Assembly (NCBI GenBank): GCA_036960305.1
Contig: JBALWA010000001.1
Span: forward strand, 124,001 to 188,000
DNA length: 64,000 bases
Direction of reading: 5' to 3'
Source: JBALVT01 sp036960305
GTDB taxonomy: Bacteria > Pseudomonadota > Gammaproteobacteria > Pseudomonadales > Halieaceae
Part shown: in pieces, positions 1 to 9,151 of the stretch
Position numbering within the stretch: the stretch's first letter is position 1
Layout: each line of letters starts with the position of its first letter
Translations under genes and position numbers: made by a program
Notes under the pieces: model-generated
Database searches by the model: none
Told to the model about the DNA's origin: nothing
What the model saw: only the letters and a program-made list of their open reading frames with translations

Positions 1-1268
1 AACCCCAGGCTGGGGCACTTTTTGTTGCGCTTGAAGGTGAGAGCTTCGATGGCCACAATTTTATTGGTCAGGCTGCTGAGTCTGGCGCGGTTGCGGCAGT
101 GGTTTCTCACGACGTGGAATCTGTACTGCCCTTATTGCGGGTGGCGGATACCCAGCGCGCCCTGGGGATGATTGCGGCTCAAAACCGCAACGCATTCGAA
201 GGCACACTGGTTGCCATTACCGGCAGCAGTGGCAAAACGACGGTTAAGAATATGATTCACGCGGTCCTGTCTCAGCGCGGTAGTACGCTGGCGACAAAGG
301 GCAATCTAAATAATGAAATAGGTGTGCCACTCACCTTGCTCGACCTGGGCCGCGAGCACGAATTCGCTGTCGTTGAGATGGGGGCAGGAAGTCGCGGCGA
401 TATCGCCTGGCTCTGTGAGTTGGGGCGGCCTTCCATCGCTTTGTTACTCAACGCACTGCCAGCTCATCTGGAGGGCTTTGGCAGCGTGGAGGCGGTCGCT
501 GAGGCCAAAGGGGAAATTTTTGACGATCTGGGGCCGGCAGCTATCGCTGTGATTAACGCGGATCAGCCATGGGCAGGCCAGTGGCGGGAGCGTGCTTCTC
601 CCGCGACTGTTTTGGACTACGGTCTGAGCCATGCGGCTGCGGTTACTGCGAGCAATATCGAGCTTCGCGGCATTGATGGTGTGAGCTTTACGGCGCTGAC
701 GCCCACTGGCGAAATACAGATGAAGTTACACTTCCCTGGAATGCACAATGTGAGTAATGCGCTGGCGGCGATAGCGGTTGGACTGTCTTGTGAGTTGTCA
801 CTTGAAGCTATTCGCAAGGGCCTGGAATCGGTAGCACCTGTTGCCGGTCGGCTGTCTGTCGAGCGCCTTGCCGGTGGCATGAAAGTGATAGATGACTGTT
901 ACAACGCTAACCCCGGGTCGGTGCGAGCGGCGATCGACGTATTGGCTTCTTGTCCGGGTCGTCGCACGCTGGTGTTGGGTGCGATGAGAGAGCTGGGTAG
1001 TGACAGTGTGAAACTGCACCGTGAGATCGGTGCCTATGCCAGGGAAGCAGGTATTGATCAGTTGTGGGGTGTTGGCCCTGAGCTCGAGTGTACGGTAGCC
1101 GCGTTCGGTGAGAGCGGGCGTTATTTCGCAGACAGGGAGCTGGCAATCGCTGCCTTACCCGATGTTTTTGCGGAGGACGATACTGTTTTGATTAAAGGCT
1201 CAAGGGGAGCGGCGATGGAGCATATCCTGTCGGCCTTGCGAGATGACAGGCTCGGGGGGGATTGCTGA
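1..1268 (+). CDS. murF: UDP-MurNAc-tripeptide:D-Ala-D-Ala ligase MurF (5' truncated)
   Basis: MurF adds D-alanyl-D-alanine to the UDP-MurNAc tripeptide, the last cytoplasmic step of peptidoglycan precursor synthesis. The reading frame is open from base 3 with no start, so the N-terminus lies outside the window; the first visible residues (PQAGALFVALEGESFDGHNF) are the conserved MurF N-terminal domain segment. The ATP-binding P-loop GSSGKTTVKN follows, then the DDCYNANPGS signature of the C-terminal region. About 421 residues are present, so only some 30 should be missing. An internal GTG at 99 is not the true start because homology continues upstream. It ends one base before the mraY start, as in a dcw operon. 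Confidence 0.97.
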   Translation, partial: PQAGALFVALEGESFDGHNFIGQAAESGAVAAVVSHDVESVLPLLRVADTQRALGMIAAQNRNAFEGTLVAITGSSGKTTVKNMIHAVLSQRGSTLATKGNLNNEIGVPLTLLDLGREHEFAVVEMGAGSRGDIAWLCELGRPSIALLLNALPAHLEGFGSVEAVAEAKGEIFDDLGPAAIAVINADQPWAGQWRERASPATVLDYGLSHAAAVTASNIELRGIDGVSFTALTPTGEIQMKLHFPGMHNVSNALAAIAVGLSCELSLEAIRKGLESVAPVAGRLSVERLAGGMKVIDDCYNANPGSVRAAIDVLASCPGRRTLVLGAMRELGSDSVKLHREIGAYAREAGIDQLWGVGPELECTVAAFGESGRYFADRELAIAALPDVFAEDDTVLIKGSRGAAMEHILSALRDDRLGGDC

Positions 1269-1269
1269 C

Positions 1270-2352
1270 ATGCTGTTAATGTTGGCAGAGTATCTCGTGC
1301 AATTTGAGTCCAGTTTCCAGGTGTTTCAGTACCTGACCCTGCGGGGTATTCTCTCTGCGGGTACTGCACTAACGATCTCCCTGTTGGTGGGGCCAACGAT
1401 GATTCGCCGCCTGAACTACCATCAGGTGGGGCAGTCGGTTCGAACGGATGGCCCCGAGAGTCACCTGAGCAAGTCGGGTACACCTACCATGGGTGGCGCA
1501 CTCATACTGGTTGCGATTGCGATCAGTACGCTGTTGTGGGCAGATTTGAACAACCCCTATATCTGGATAGTCCTGTTGGTGACAGCTGTCTTCGGGGCGG
1601 TGGGTTGGGTGGATGATTATCGCAAGGTGGTTGAAAAAGATTCTCGTGGCTTGCCCGCTCGCTGGAAGTATTTTTGGCAGTCAATCGCGGGATTGGCCGC
1701 CGCGCTGTATCTTTATTTCGGTTTCGATACACCGGTTACAACTGAATTGTACTTGCCCTTCTTTAAGGACTTTGCCTGGAGTATGGGGCCGCTTTTTATC
1801 GTGCTGACCTATTTCGTTATCGTTGGATCAAGCAATGCAGTGAATTTGACAGATGGCCTGGACGGCCTGGCCATTTTGCCGACGGTGCTGGTCGGTATGG
1901 CGCTGGGGATTATCGCCTACCTGACAGGGCACGCAGATTTTGCGGAGTACCTGCATATCCCCTATGTAGCCGGCAGCGGTGAAGTGGCTGTATTTTGCGG
2001 CGCTATCGCCGGCGCCGGACTCGGGTTTCTCTGGTTCAATACTTATCCCGCGCAGGTTTTTATGGGTGATGTCGGTGCGCTGGCATTGGGCGCAGCTCTG
2101 GGTACCGTGGCGGTGATTACAAGACACGAAATTGTGTTCTTCATTATGGGGGGAATATTTGTCCTGGAGACCGTCTCTGTCATATTGCAGGTCGCCTCTT
2201 TCAAGCTGACCGGAAAACGAATTTTTCGAATGGCCCCTATACATCACCACTTTGAATTGAAGGGGTGGCCAGAACCGCGCGTGATTGTGCGTTTTTGGAT
2301 AATTACGGTAATGCTGGTCCTGTTCGGCCTGGCTACCTTGAAGTTGCGCTAG
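1270..2352 (+). CDS. mraY: Phospho-MurNAc-pentapeptide translocase MraY
   Basis: MraY is the polytopic inner-membrane enzyme that moves phospho-MurNAc-pentapeptide onto undecaprenyl phosphate to make lipid I. The protein is 360 residues, the same as the E. coli enzyme, with about ten membrane segments. Visible signatures are GTPTMGG, the WVDDYRK aspartates, NAVNLTDGLDGL and MAPIHHHFELKGW. An upstream in-frame ATG at 1243 overlaps murF; I chose the ATG at 1270 because it gives the family-typical MLLMLAEYL start and is preceded by a G-rich ribosome binding site. Confidence 0.98.
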   Translation: MLLMLAEYLVQFESSFQVFQYLTLRGILSAGTALTISLLVGPTMIRRLNYHQVGQSVRTDGPESHLSKSGTPTMGGALILVAIAISTLLWADLNNPYIWIVLLVTAVFGAVGWVDDYRKVVEKDSRGLPARWKYFWQSIAGLAAALYLYFGFDTPVTTELYLPFFKDFAWSMGPLFIVLTYFVIVGSSNAVNLTDGLDGLAILPTVLVGMALGIIAYLTGHADFAEYLHIPYVAGSGEVAVFCGAIAGAGLGFLWFNTYPAQVFMGDVGALALGAALGTVAVITRHEIVFFIMGGIFVLETVSVILQVASFKLTGKRIFRMAPIHHHFELKGWPEPRVIVRFWIITVMLVLFGLATLKLR

Positions 2353-2360
2353 TCGTGAAT

Positions 2361-3716
2361 ATGAATCTGATTGCAAGCAGTGACATGCGAGTCGTGGTAG
2401 GCCTGGGTGCTACCGGCTTGTCCTGTGCGCGCTATTTCAGTCGTAAGGGCCAGGCTTTCACTGTTGTGGATACACGCAGTGAGCCTCCAGGGCTCGCTGA
2501 GTTTCGGCGTGAATGCCCGGACGTCCCGGTATTTTTTGGCGACGTGCCTGACGCGGTAATTGAAAGTGCATCAGAATTGGTGGTCAGTCCCGGTGTTGCC
2601 CTGAGCGAGCCCCTTGTGTCGAAAGCCCAAAGCGCTGGCGCTGAGGTGATCGGTGATATCGATTTATTTATGCGTGAGGCGACAGCGCCAGTCGTCGGAA
2701 TCACGGGTTCCAATGCTAAATCTACGGTGACCGAGCTAGTGGGCCAGATGGCTAGAGATGCCGGAGTGAAAGTGGCTGTCGGTGGCAATTTGGGCCTGCC
2801 GGCCCTGGACCTTCTGTCTTCGTCCTGCGAGCTGTATGTGCTCGAGCTATCGAGCTTTCAGTTGGAACGTGCCGGAAAGCTCAATTTATCCGTCGCTACC
2901 GTGTTGAATATTACGGCGGATCATTTAGACAGGCATGGCAATATGCCGCTGTATCATCGCGCAAAGCACCGGATTTTCCAGGGCTGCAAGAAGGCGGTGG
3001 TCAATCGCGGGGATTCCCTGACCACGCCGCTGGTGGCCGAAGATGTCGATGTCGTGGGTTGGCGCATGGGTGAGCCCGAGCTGGGCGGTTTTGGTTTGCG
3101 TTACGAAAACGATCGTGAGTACCTCAGTTGGCAGTTTGACCTCCTGCTGCCCTCGGACGAGTTGGGCCTCACCGGTAGGCACAATATCGCCAATGCGCTT
3201 GCCGCGCTGGCGATAGGCCATAGTGCTGGCCTGCCACAGGACTCTATGTTGATCACACTGCGTGAATTCGCCGGCTTACCTCATCGCTGTCAACAAGTGG
3301 CTGAGATTGATGCGGTGGTATACGTGAATGATTCCAAGGGTACAAATGTTGGCGCTACCGAGGCTGCCCTGAGTGGTTTGGGTGGTGACAGGAATATTGT
3401 CTTAATCGCCGGAGGCCAAGGCAAGGGCGCTGACTTCGATCAGTTGCTGCCTTCAATTGAACGCGTCTGTAAGCAGGTGGTACTTATTGGTGAGGCGCGC
3501 CAGCAAATGCAGCACTGCTTTCAGGGCGTGATCGATGTGGTCCTGGCCGACTCCATGGAGCAGGCAGTTACGGCGGCTGCGGCTACAGCGGCCCCCGGCG
3601 ACTGTGTGCTGTTGTCTCCGGCCTGTGCCAGCTTTGATATGTTTTCAGGGTATGTCGAGCGCGGGAACGCGTTTGTGGCCGCAGTCAATACATTGCAGTC
3701 CGGGGGTGCCCAGTGA
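2361..3716 (+). CDS. murD: UDP-MurNAc-L-alanine:D-glutamate ligase MurD
   Basis: MurD adds D-glutamate to UDP-MurNAc-L-Ala in the cytoplasm. Rossmann-like N-terminal motif VVGLGATGLSCARYF, Mur ligase P-loop GSNAKSTVTELVG, LELSSFQLE and NDSKGTN are visible. The product is about 451 residues, close to the usual 440. The frame is open back into mraY, but the family start is at the ATG 2361; a GTG at 2355 is the only close alternative. The gap to mraY is 8 bases and the stop overlaps ftsW by four bases. Confidence 0.97.
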   Translation: MNLIASSDMRVVVGLGATGLSCARYFSRKGQAFTVVDTRSEPPGLAEFRRECPDVPVFFGDVPDAVIESASELVVSPGVALSEPLVSKAQSAGAEVIGDIDLFMREATAPVVGITGSNAKSTVTELVGQMARDAGVKVAVGGNLGLPALDLLSSSCELYVLELSSFQLERAGKLNLSVATVLNITADHLDRHGNMPLYHRAKHRIFQGCKKAVVNRGDSLTTPLVAEDVDVVGWRMGEPELGGFGLRYENDREYLSWQFDLLLPSDELGLTGRHNIANALAALAIGHSAGLPQDSMLITLREFAGLPHRCQQVAEIDAVVYVNDSKGTNVGATEAALSGLGGDRNIVLIAGGQGKGADFDQLLPSIERVCKQVVLIGEARQQMQHCFQGVIDVVLADSMEQAVTAAAATAAPGDCVLLSPACASFDMFSGYVERGNAFVAAVNTLQSGGAQ

Positions 3717-4858
3717 GTAATGCTGTCCCGGTTTCAGCTCAAGCCTCTCTGGATTTCACTCTGGTGTTAATGGGGCTGACGCTGTTGTTAGTGGGGCTGG
3801 TGGCGATCAGTTCAGCTTCGATTGAGTATGCTGAATGGCATTATCAAAACCCCTGGTACCACACCACCCGACATATGGTTTATATACTGATAGCATTTTC
3901 TGTGGGGGTAGGTGTGTATCGCATCCCTCTCAGTTTTTGGCAGGAGACGGGTTGGGTTTGGTTATTCATTGCCCTGGTGCTGTTGGTCCTGGTTCTGATT
4001 CCCGGAGTAGGTAGGGAGGTGAATGGAAGTCAGCGCTGGTTGCCTATTGGGCCACTGACTCTGCAGCCCTCAGAATTCGCCAAAGTCGCTCTGGTGATCT
4101 ATCTGGCGGGATATTTGGTTCGTAAGGAGCAGGAAGTGAGGCGGGAGTGGCGCGGCTTTCTCAAGCCCATGGCAGTGCTTTTTGCACTGACATTATTATT
4201 GATGATCGAACCGGATTTTGGCGCCACGGTAATTGCTGTGGGGACGGCCTTTGGCATGCTGTTTCTGGCCGGAGTGAAAATGGGGCACTTTCTCCTCGTG
4301 TTGCTGGGTAGCGGGTCCGCTATGTTGGTCCTGGTGTTGAGCGCTCCCTATCGGGTAAAACGTTTGACGGCTTACACCGATCCCTGGGCCGATCCGTTCG
4401 ACACGGGGTTCCAGTTGACTCAGTCGCTGATAGCCTTTGGCCGTGGTGAATGGTTTGGTGTTGGACTGGGCAACAGTGTGCAAAAGTTGTTTTATTTACC
4501 GGAGGCGCACACGGACTTCGTCTTTTCCATCTGGGCAGAGGAGACAGGTTTTATCGGTGCCTTACTGGTTATCGGTCTTTATACGGCGTTGATCGGGCGA
4601 GTGCTGTGGGTCGGTCGCCGGGTGGGTGCTGCCGGAAATATGTTCGGTGCGCATATTTGCTACGGTGCTGCATTGATATTTTCAGGGCAGGCTTTCGTCA
4701 ATATGGGGGTGAGTTCTGGTCTTCTTCCTACCAAGGGACTGACCCTGCCGTTTATCAGTTACGGAGGCAGCAGTCTAATTGCCTGCTGTTGTCTGTTGGC
4801 ATTGGTGTTGCGTATCGACCGCGATACAGGCTCGATAAGAGGGGGGGTGAAGAAGTGA
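3713..4858 (+). CDS. ftsW: Lipid II polymerase / cell division protein FtsW (SEDS family)
   Basis: SEDS-family peptidoglycan glycosyltransferase of the divisome, acting in the inner membrane with its partner transpeptidase FtsI. The 381-residue protein has about ten membrane segments and the SEDS signatures GSQRWLPIGPLTLQPSEFAKV, LLMIEPDFGATV and LPFISYGGSSL. It starts with GTG at 3713, whose GTGA overlaps the murD stop, indicating translational coupling. Order murD-ftsW-murG is the standard dcw order. Confidence 0.97.
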   Translation: MSNAVPVSAQASLDFTLVLMGLTLLLVGLVAISSASIEYAEWHYQNPWYHTTRHMVYILIAFSVGVGVYRIPLSFWQETGWVWLFIALVLLVLVLIPGVGREVNGSQRWLPIGPLTLQPSEFAKVALVIYLAGYLVRKEQEVRREWRGFLKPMAVLFALTLLLMIEPDFGATVIAVGTAFGMLFLAGVKMGHFLLVLLGSGSAMLVLVLSAPYRVKRLTAYTDPWADPFDTGFQLTQSLIAFGRGEWFGVGLGNSVQKLFYLPEAHTDFVFSIWAEETGFIGALLVIGLYTALIGRVLWVGRRVGAAGNMFGAHICYGAALIFSGQAFVNMGVSSGLLPTKGLTLPFISYGGSSLIACCCLLALVLRIDRDTGSIRGGVKK

Positions 4859-5961
4859 GTGCACAGCGAGCACCCCTTGTTTTAATGATGGCCGGCGGCA
4901 CCGGGGGACATGTTTACCCCGCGTTGGCTGTTGCCAGGGACTTGCTGGACAGAGGGTATCGCGTGGAGTGGGTGGGAACCCATCGCGGGCTGGAAGCTCG
5001 CGTGGTTCCCAGCGCAGGAATTCCTCTGCACTACCTGATGGTTCGTGGGGTGAGAGGGAAGAACCCCCTGTGGAAAATGATCGCACTGTTCTATCTGTTT
5101 ATCGCTACGCTGCAGGCGCTCTGGTTGGTGCTGCGGCTGGCACCTCAGTGTGTGGTCGGCATGGGTGGCTATGTTGCCGGGCCAGCTGGCGTCGCTGCCT
5201 GGGTACTGAGAAAACCGCTTGTTATCCATGAGCAGAACGCGGTAGCAGGCACGACAAATCGCTTGCTCGCGCCCATTGCTTCCCGTGTCCTGGCCGGTTT
5301 CCCGGGGGCTTTCAGGGGCGATGTTGAATTTTCTGTAGTAGGAAACCCGGTACGGCGAGAATTGTTGGAACGTGCCAGCGTGGCTTCCTACAGCTATACC
5401 GCACAGCGACCACTGCGTTTATTGGTGGTTGGCGGTAGTCTGGGCGCCAGGCCCATCAACGAACTTGTTCCTACAGCAGTGACCAGGGTGCTGTCCTCGG
5501 AGGGCAAGCAATCCATCGAGGTATGGCACCAGTCCGGGGAAGCACATTTTGAGGCCGTTAGCGAAGCCTATGGTTCGCAACCGGGTCACGAGGTGAAAGT
5601 AGCGGCCTTTATTGAAGATATGGCTTCAGCTTACGCCTGGGCTGACCTGGTTCTCTGTCGAGCAGGGGCGCTTACGGTGTCTGAATTGGCCATCATGGGG
5701 CGTCCCGCAATACTGGTACCGCTGCCACATGCGATCGATGACCACCAGACTGCAAATGCCCGTTCACTGGCAGATCACGGGGCGGGTTTACTGATTCGCC
5801 AGAGTGAATTGTCTGCTGACACACTGTACGAAATGCTGCGGGGATATCTTTCTAATCCCGGCATTCTGGTAGAGATGTCAAAAGCCTCTTCAGCTCTTGG
5901 GGTGCCCATGGCGACCCGTATGGTGGGTGATTGTTGTGAGGGCTTGATCAATGATCACTGA
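4855..5961 (+). CDS. murG: Lipid II synthase MurG
   Basis: MurG transfers GlcNAc from UDP-GlcNAc to lipid I on the cytoplasmic face of the membrane, giving lipid II. The GT28 glycine-rich N-terminal motif MMAGGTGGHVYPALAVA, VGMGGYVAGP, IHEQNAVAGTTN and the C-terminal CRAGALTVSELA with the HAIDDHQTANA loop are all present. The frame is open upstream through ftsW, but the family start corresponds to GTG 4855, overlapping the ftsW stop by four bases; the product is 368 residues. Confidence 0.97.
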   Translation: MSAQRAPLVLMMAGGTGGHVYPALAVARDLLDRGYRVEWVGTHRGLEARVVPSAGIPLHYLMVRGVRGKNPLWKMIALFYLFIATLQALWLVLRLAPQCVVGMGGYVAGPAGVAAWVLRKPLVIHEQNAVAGTTNRLLAPIASRVLAGFPGAFRGDVEFSVVGNPVRRELLERASVASYSYTAQRPLRLLVVGGSLGARPINELVPTAVTRVLSSEGKQSIEVWHQSGEAHFEAVSEAYGSQPGHEVKVAAFIEDMASAYAWADLVLCRAGALTVSELAIMGRPAILVPLPHAIDDHQTANARSLADHGAGLLIRQSELSADTLYEMLRGYLSNPGILVEMSKASSALGVPMATRMVGDCCEGLINDH

Positions 5962-7390
5962 TAAAGCCAGTTACGTTATTCCAGAGATGCGGCGAATTCG
6001 CGGTATTCATATGATAGGTGTCGGTGGTACCGGGATGAGCGGTATTGCTGAGGTGTTGGTTAATCTTGGGTACCAGGTGACGGGGTCGGATATTCGCCGC
6101 AGTGCGGTTACCGCACGACTTGAAAAGATGGGAATTGTTGTTTTCATTGGCCATGCTGCTGAGCATATTGGTCGCGCTGATGTTGTGGTGACCTCCAGCG
6201 CGGTAAATCAGGAAAACCCCGAGGTGATTGCTGCCAGAGAAGGCAGGGTACCCATCGTGCCCAGGGCAGAGATGTTGGCGGAATTAATGCGTTATCGTCA
6301 TGGTATTGCGGTGGCGGGTACTCATGGAAAGACGACAACGACCAGCTTGATAGCGTCAGTATTTGGTGAGGCTGGACTGGATCCTACCTTTGTCATCGGT
6401 GGTCAGCTCAATAGCGCGGGCAGTAATGCGCAACTTGGTGCCAGTCGTTATCTTATTGCCGAAGCCGATGAGAGTGATGCCTCGTTTCTCCACCTGCAAC
6501 CTATGGTCACAGTGGTTACCAATATTGAAGCGGACCATATGGACACCTACGGCGGTGATTTCGCTCAGTTGGAGCGGACCTTCGTTGAATTTCTACATAA
6601 TCTGCCGTTTTACGGTTTGGCCGTCTTGTGTGTAGATGACGATGTGGTCGCGAGCTTAATACCGGAGGTCATTTGTCCGGTTGTAACCTATGGCTTTTCA
6701 GACAATGCGGATTACCGCATTGCCGAAGTCGAACGGTCCGGGCTTCGCACGAAGTTTCTCGTGCATCGCCCCAATGCCCTGCCGTCTCTACCGATTCAGC
6801 TCAATATGCCGGGTATCCATAATGTGCTGAATGCTACGGCAGCGGTGGCGGTGGCCTGCGATGAAGGGCTTGACGATGCCGCGATACAGCGTGGCCTCGA
6901 AGAGTTCTCTGGTGTTGGTCGTCGTTTTCAGCAGTTGGAAGATATTCATTTTGCCGGAGGCAGCGCACTGCTTGTCGATGACTATGGTCATCACCCTACT
7001 GAAGTGAATGCAACACTCGATTCCTTGCAACAGGCGTGGCCGGAGCGACGCAAGGTCATGATTTACCAGCCGCACCGCTATACCCGTACGCGTGATTTGT
7101 ACGAAGATTTCGTCACGGTGTTGTCCGACTGTGACGTTCTGATCTTGCTCGAAGTCTACTCAGCGGGAGAGAGCGCTATCCCCGGAGCTGATAGTCGCAG
7201 TCTGGCGCGCAGTGTTCGGCAGCGCGGCCGGGTTGAACCCTTGTTTGTTCAGACGATTGCCGAGGTACCGGCTCTACTGTCGGGTATCCTGCAGGACGGT
7301 GATGTGGTGGTGACGCAGGGCGCCGGCAACGTTGGCCAGCTGGCGCAGGAGCTGAATGCGATCGACTTCTCCAAGGGAGATAAAGCGTGA
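5951..7390 (+). CDS. murC: UDP-MurNAc:L-alanine ligase MurC
   Basis: MurC adds the first amino acid, L-alanine, to UDP-MurNAc. The 479-residue protein shows the N-terminal IHMIGVGGTGMSGIAEVL motif, the ATP-binding AGTHGKTTTTSL loop, EADESDASFL and the C-terminal DDYGHHPTEV and YQPHRYTRT segments, all characteristic of MurC. It begins inside the last codons of murG (11-base overlap) and ends with a 4-base GTGA overlap with ddlB. Confidence 0.98.
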   Translation: MITDKASYVIPEMRRIRGIHMIGVGGTGMSGIAEVLVNLGYQVTGSDIRRSAVTARLEKMGIVVFIGHAAEHIGRADVVVTSSAVNQENPEVIAAREGRVPIVPRAEMLAELMRYRHGIAVAGTHGKTTTTSLIASVFGEAGLDPTFVIGGQLNSAGSNAQLGASRYLIAEADESDASFLHLQPMVTVVTNIEADHMDTYGGDFAQLERTFVEFLHNLPFYGLAVLCVDDDVVASLIPEVICPVVTYGFSDNADYRIAEVERSGLRTKFLVHRPNALPSLPIQLNMPGIHNVLNATAAVAVACDEGLDDAAIQRGLEEFSGVGRRFQQLEDIHFAGGSALLVDDYGHHPTEVNATLDSLQQAWPERRKVMIYQPHRYTRTRDLYEDFVTVLSDCDVLILLEVYSAGESAIPGADSRSLARSVRQRGRVEPLFVQTIAEVPALLSGILQDGDVVVTQGAGNVGQLAQELNAIDFSKGDKA

Positions 7391-8313
7391 GTGGGCAGTC
7401 GCTGGTATCCCGGCCCATGGCGGTGCTATTAGGTGGGCGTTCCGCTGAGCGCGAAGTATCACTGCAAAGTGGCGCCGCGGTGTTGGCTGCACTGCAGGGC
7501 CTGGGTTGCAATGTCCGATCCGTGGACCCGGCAGATCCAGACTGGATTGCTCAATTGGGCGAAGTGTCGTTTGTGTTCAATGCCTTGCACGGGCCCGGTG
7601 GTGAGGACGGTGTTATGCAAGGGGCGCTAGAGGCGTTGGGCATCAATTATACCGGCTCGGGCGTGCTCGGTTCTGCACTGGCTATGGATAAAAAACGGAG
7701 CAAACAACTCTGGCAAGGCATAGGGGTCCCTACAGGCGGCTTTGTGACCTTAGCCGCTGATACTGATTGGCAAGAGGTGATTGCCAGGTTTGGCAAGGTG
7801 TTTGTTAAGCCCGCTTGTGAAGGATCGAGTATCGGAATGGCCTGCGCCAGCAATGCAGCCGAACTTGAGGCAGCCTTTGTCACAGCGGCTGACTATGAGG
7901 GCGAAGTCATTGCCGAGCAGTTTATTGATGGTCCCGAATATACCGTGGCGGTTCTCGGTAGCGAGTCTCTGCCCTCAATACGGTTGGAAACTGAAAACGA
8001 ATTTTACGATTACGAGGCGAAATACCTTTCTGATGACACCTTGTACCACTGTCCAAGCGGTTTGAGTGATGAAGATGAAAAGCAGCTGTCACAGCTGGCG
8101 CTGGAAGCGTTTGAATCATTGGCTTGTTCGGGTTGGGGGCGAGTGGATTTTATGAGAGACAGTGACGGCACGTTCTATGTGCTGGAGGTTAATACCATAC
8201 CGGGAATGACTTCACATAGCCTTGTTCCCATGGCTGCTGCGGTTGCTGGCATGGATATGATGGGTCTGGTGCAGCGAATTGTTGAGCACAGTTGGGAGCA
8301 GAGTCATGCTTAA
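7387..8313 (+). CDS. ddlB: D-alanine:D-alanine ligase
   Basis: ATP-grasp enzyme that joins two D-alanines for MurF to use. The 308-residue protein shows LLGGRSAEREVSLQSG, the HGPGGEDG loop, VKPACEGSSIGM in the ATP-grasp region and the metal-binding EVNTIPGMTSHSLVP near the C-terminus. It starts with GTG 7387 overlapping the murC stop, and its last codons overlap the ftsQ start (8-base overlap). The position between murC and ftsQ is that of ddlB rather than ddlA. Confidence 0.96.
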   Translation: MSGQSLVSRPMAVLLGGRSAEREVSLQSGAAVLAALQGLGCNVRSVDPADPDWIAQLGEVSFVFNALHGPGGEDGVMQGALEALGINYTGSGVLGSALAMDKKRSKQLWQGIGVPTGGFVTLAADTDWQEVIARFGKVFVKPACEGSSIGMACASNAAELEAAFVTAADYEGEVIAEQFIDGPEYTVAVLGSESLPSIRLETENEFYDYEAKYLSDDTLYHCPSGLSDEDEKQLSQLALEAFESLACSGWGRVDFMRDSDGTFYVLEVNTIPGMTSHSLVPMAAAVAGMDMMGLVQRIVEHSWEQSHA

Positions 8314-9121
8314 GCTCAGGGCATTGAGGAACACGAAAAAGCCAACGCGGTCCAAACGGAAGTCCGGTAATGGCGCTACACGAAAAACGGCGGTAGAAAA
8401 AAAGCAGCCAAGGTCATTTGCGTGGGTGAATCGCCTGCTGATTTTGTTGGGTGTAGGCGTGGTTCTGATGGCGCTGGTAAAAGCTGCAGTTGTTCTGCAT
8501 GCCATCCCGGTTGAGCGCATCGTGGTAATGGGGAAGCTGGAAAATACCCAGACGGTAGCGCTACAGGACATGGTGCAGCCGGCACTGGTTGGCGGCTTTC
8601 TTAGTGCTGATCTACAGCGTATTCAGGCCCAGTTGGAGAGCTTGCCCTGGGTGTATGAGGCCTCCGTGAGGAGGCAGTGGCCAAGTGCATTGGAGATCCA
8701 TGTCGTTGAGCAGTTGCCCATCGCTCGTTGGGGTGAAGACGGTTTTCTCAATCACGAGGGTGAAGTGTTTCATTCAACTCGTGCAACTGATCCGAATTCT
8801 TTGCCCATGTTGACGGGGCCATTGGGTTCCGAACAGAGGCTCATAGCGAAGTATCAGGTGATATCCGAGATGCTACACCCGGAGGGGCTAACGGTAGATG
8901 CCCTGGCAGTGGATGATCGTGGACAGTTGCGGACCACACTGGTTGGAGGCATTGCGATTGATCTTGGGGACGAGAAATTGATAGAGCGGCTGGAGAGATT
9001 TGTTTCACTTTACCGTGTTGGTCTCGTGCAGCGGAAAGCGGATATTCGGCGAGTGGATATGCGCTACGCAAGTGGTATAGCGGTGGCCTTTAACGAGCTG
9101 CCAGAAGTAGCTGGTTTATAA
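8306..9121 (+). CDS. ftsQ: Cell division protein FtsQ
   Basis: Bitopic divisome protein linking early and late division proteins. The 271-residue product has a basic cytoplasmic N-terminus (about 40 residues rich in Lys/Arg), one membrane helix near residues 40-62, a POTRA domain (VERIVVMGKLENTQTVALQD onward) and the FtsQ beta domain. Start at ATG 8306; an earlier in-frame ATG at 8279 lies deep in ddlB and adds nine atypical residues. It is placed between ddlB and ftsA as usual. Confidence 0.94.
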   Translation: MLKLRALRNTKKPTRSKRKSGNGATRKTAVEKKQPRSFAWVNRLLILLGVGVVLMALVKAAVVLHAIPVERIVVMGKLENTQTVALQDMVQPALVGGFLSADLQRIQAQLESLPWVYEASVRRQWPSALEIHVVEQLPIARWGEDGFLNHEGEVFHSTRATDPNSLPMLTGPLGSEQRLIAKYQVISEMLHPEGLTVDALAVDDRGQLRTTLVGGIAIDLGDEKLIERLERFVSLYRVGLVQRKADIRRVDMRYASGIAVAFNELPEVAGL

Positions 9122-9151
9122 ACGAAAGAAGATTTTTGGGGAGACACTGCC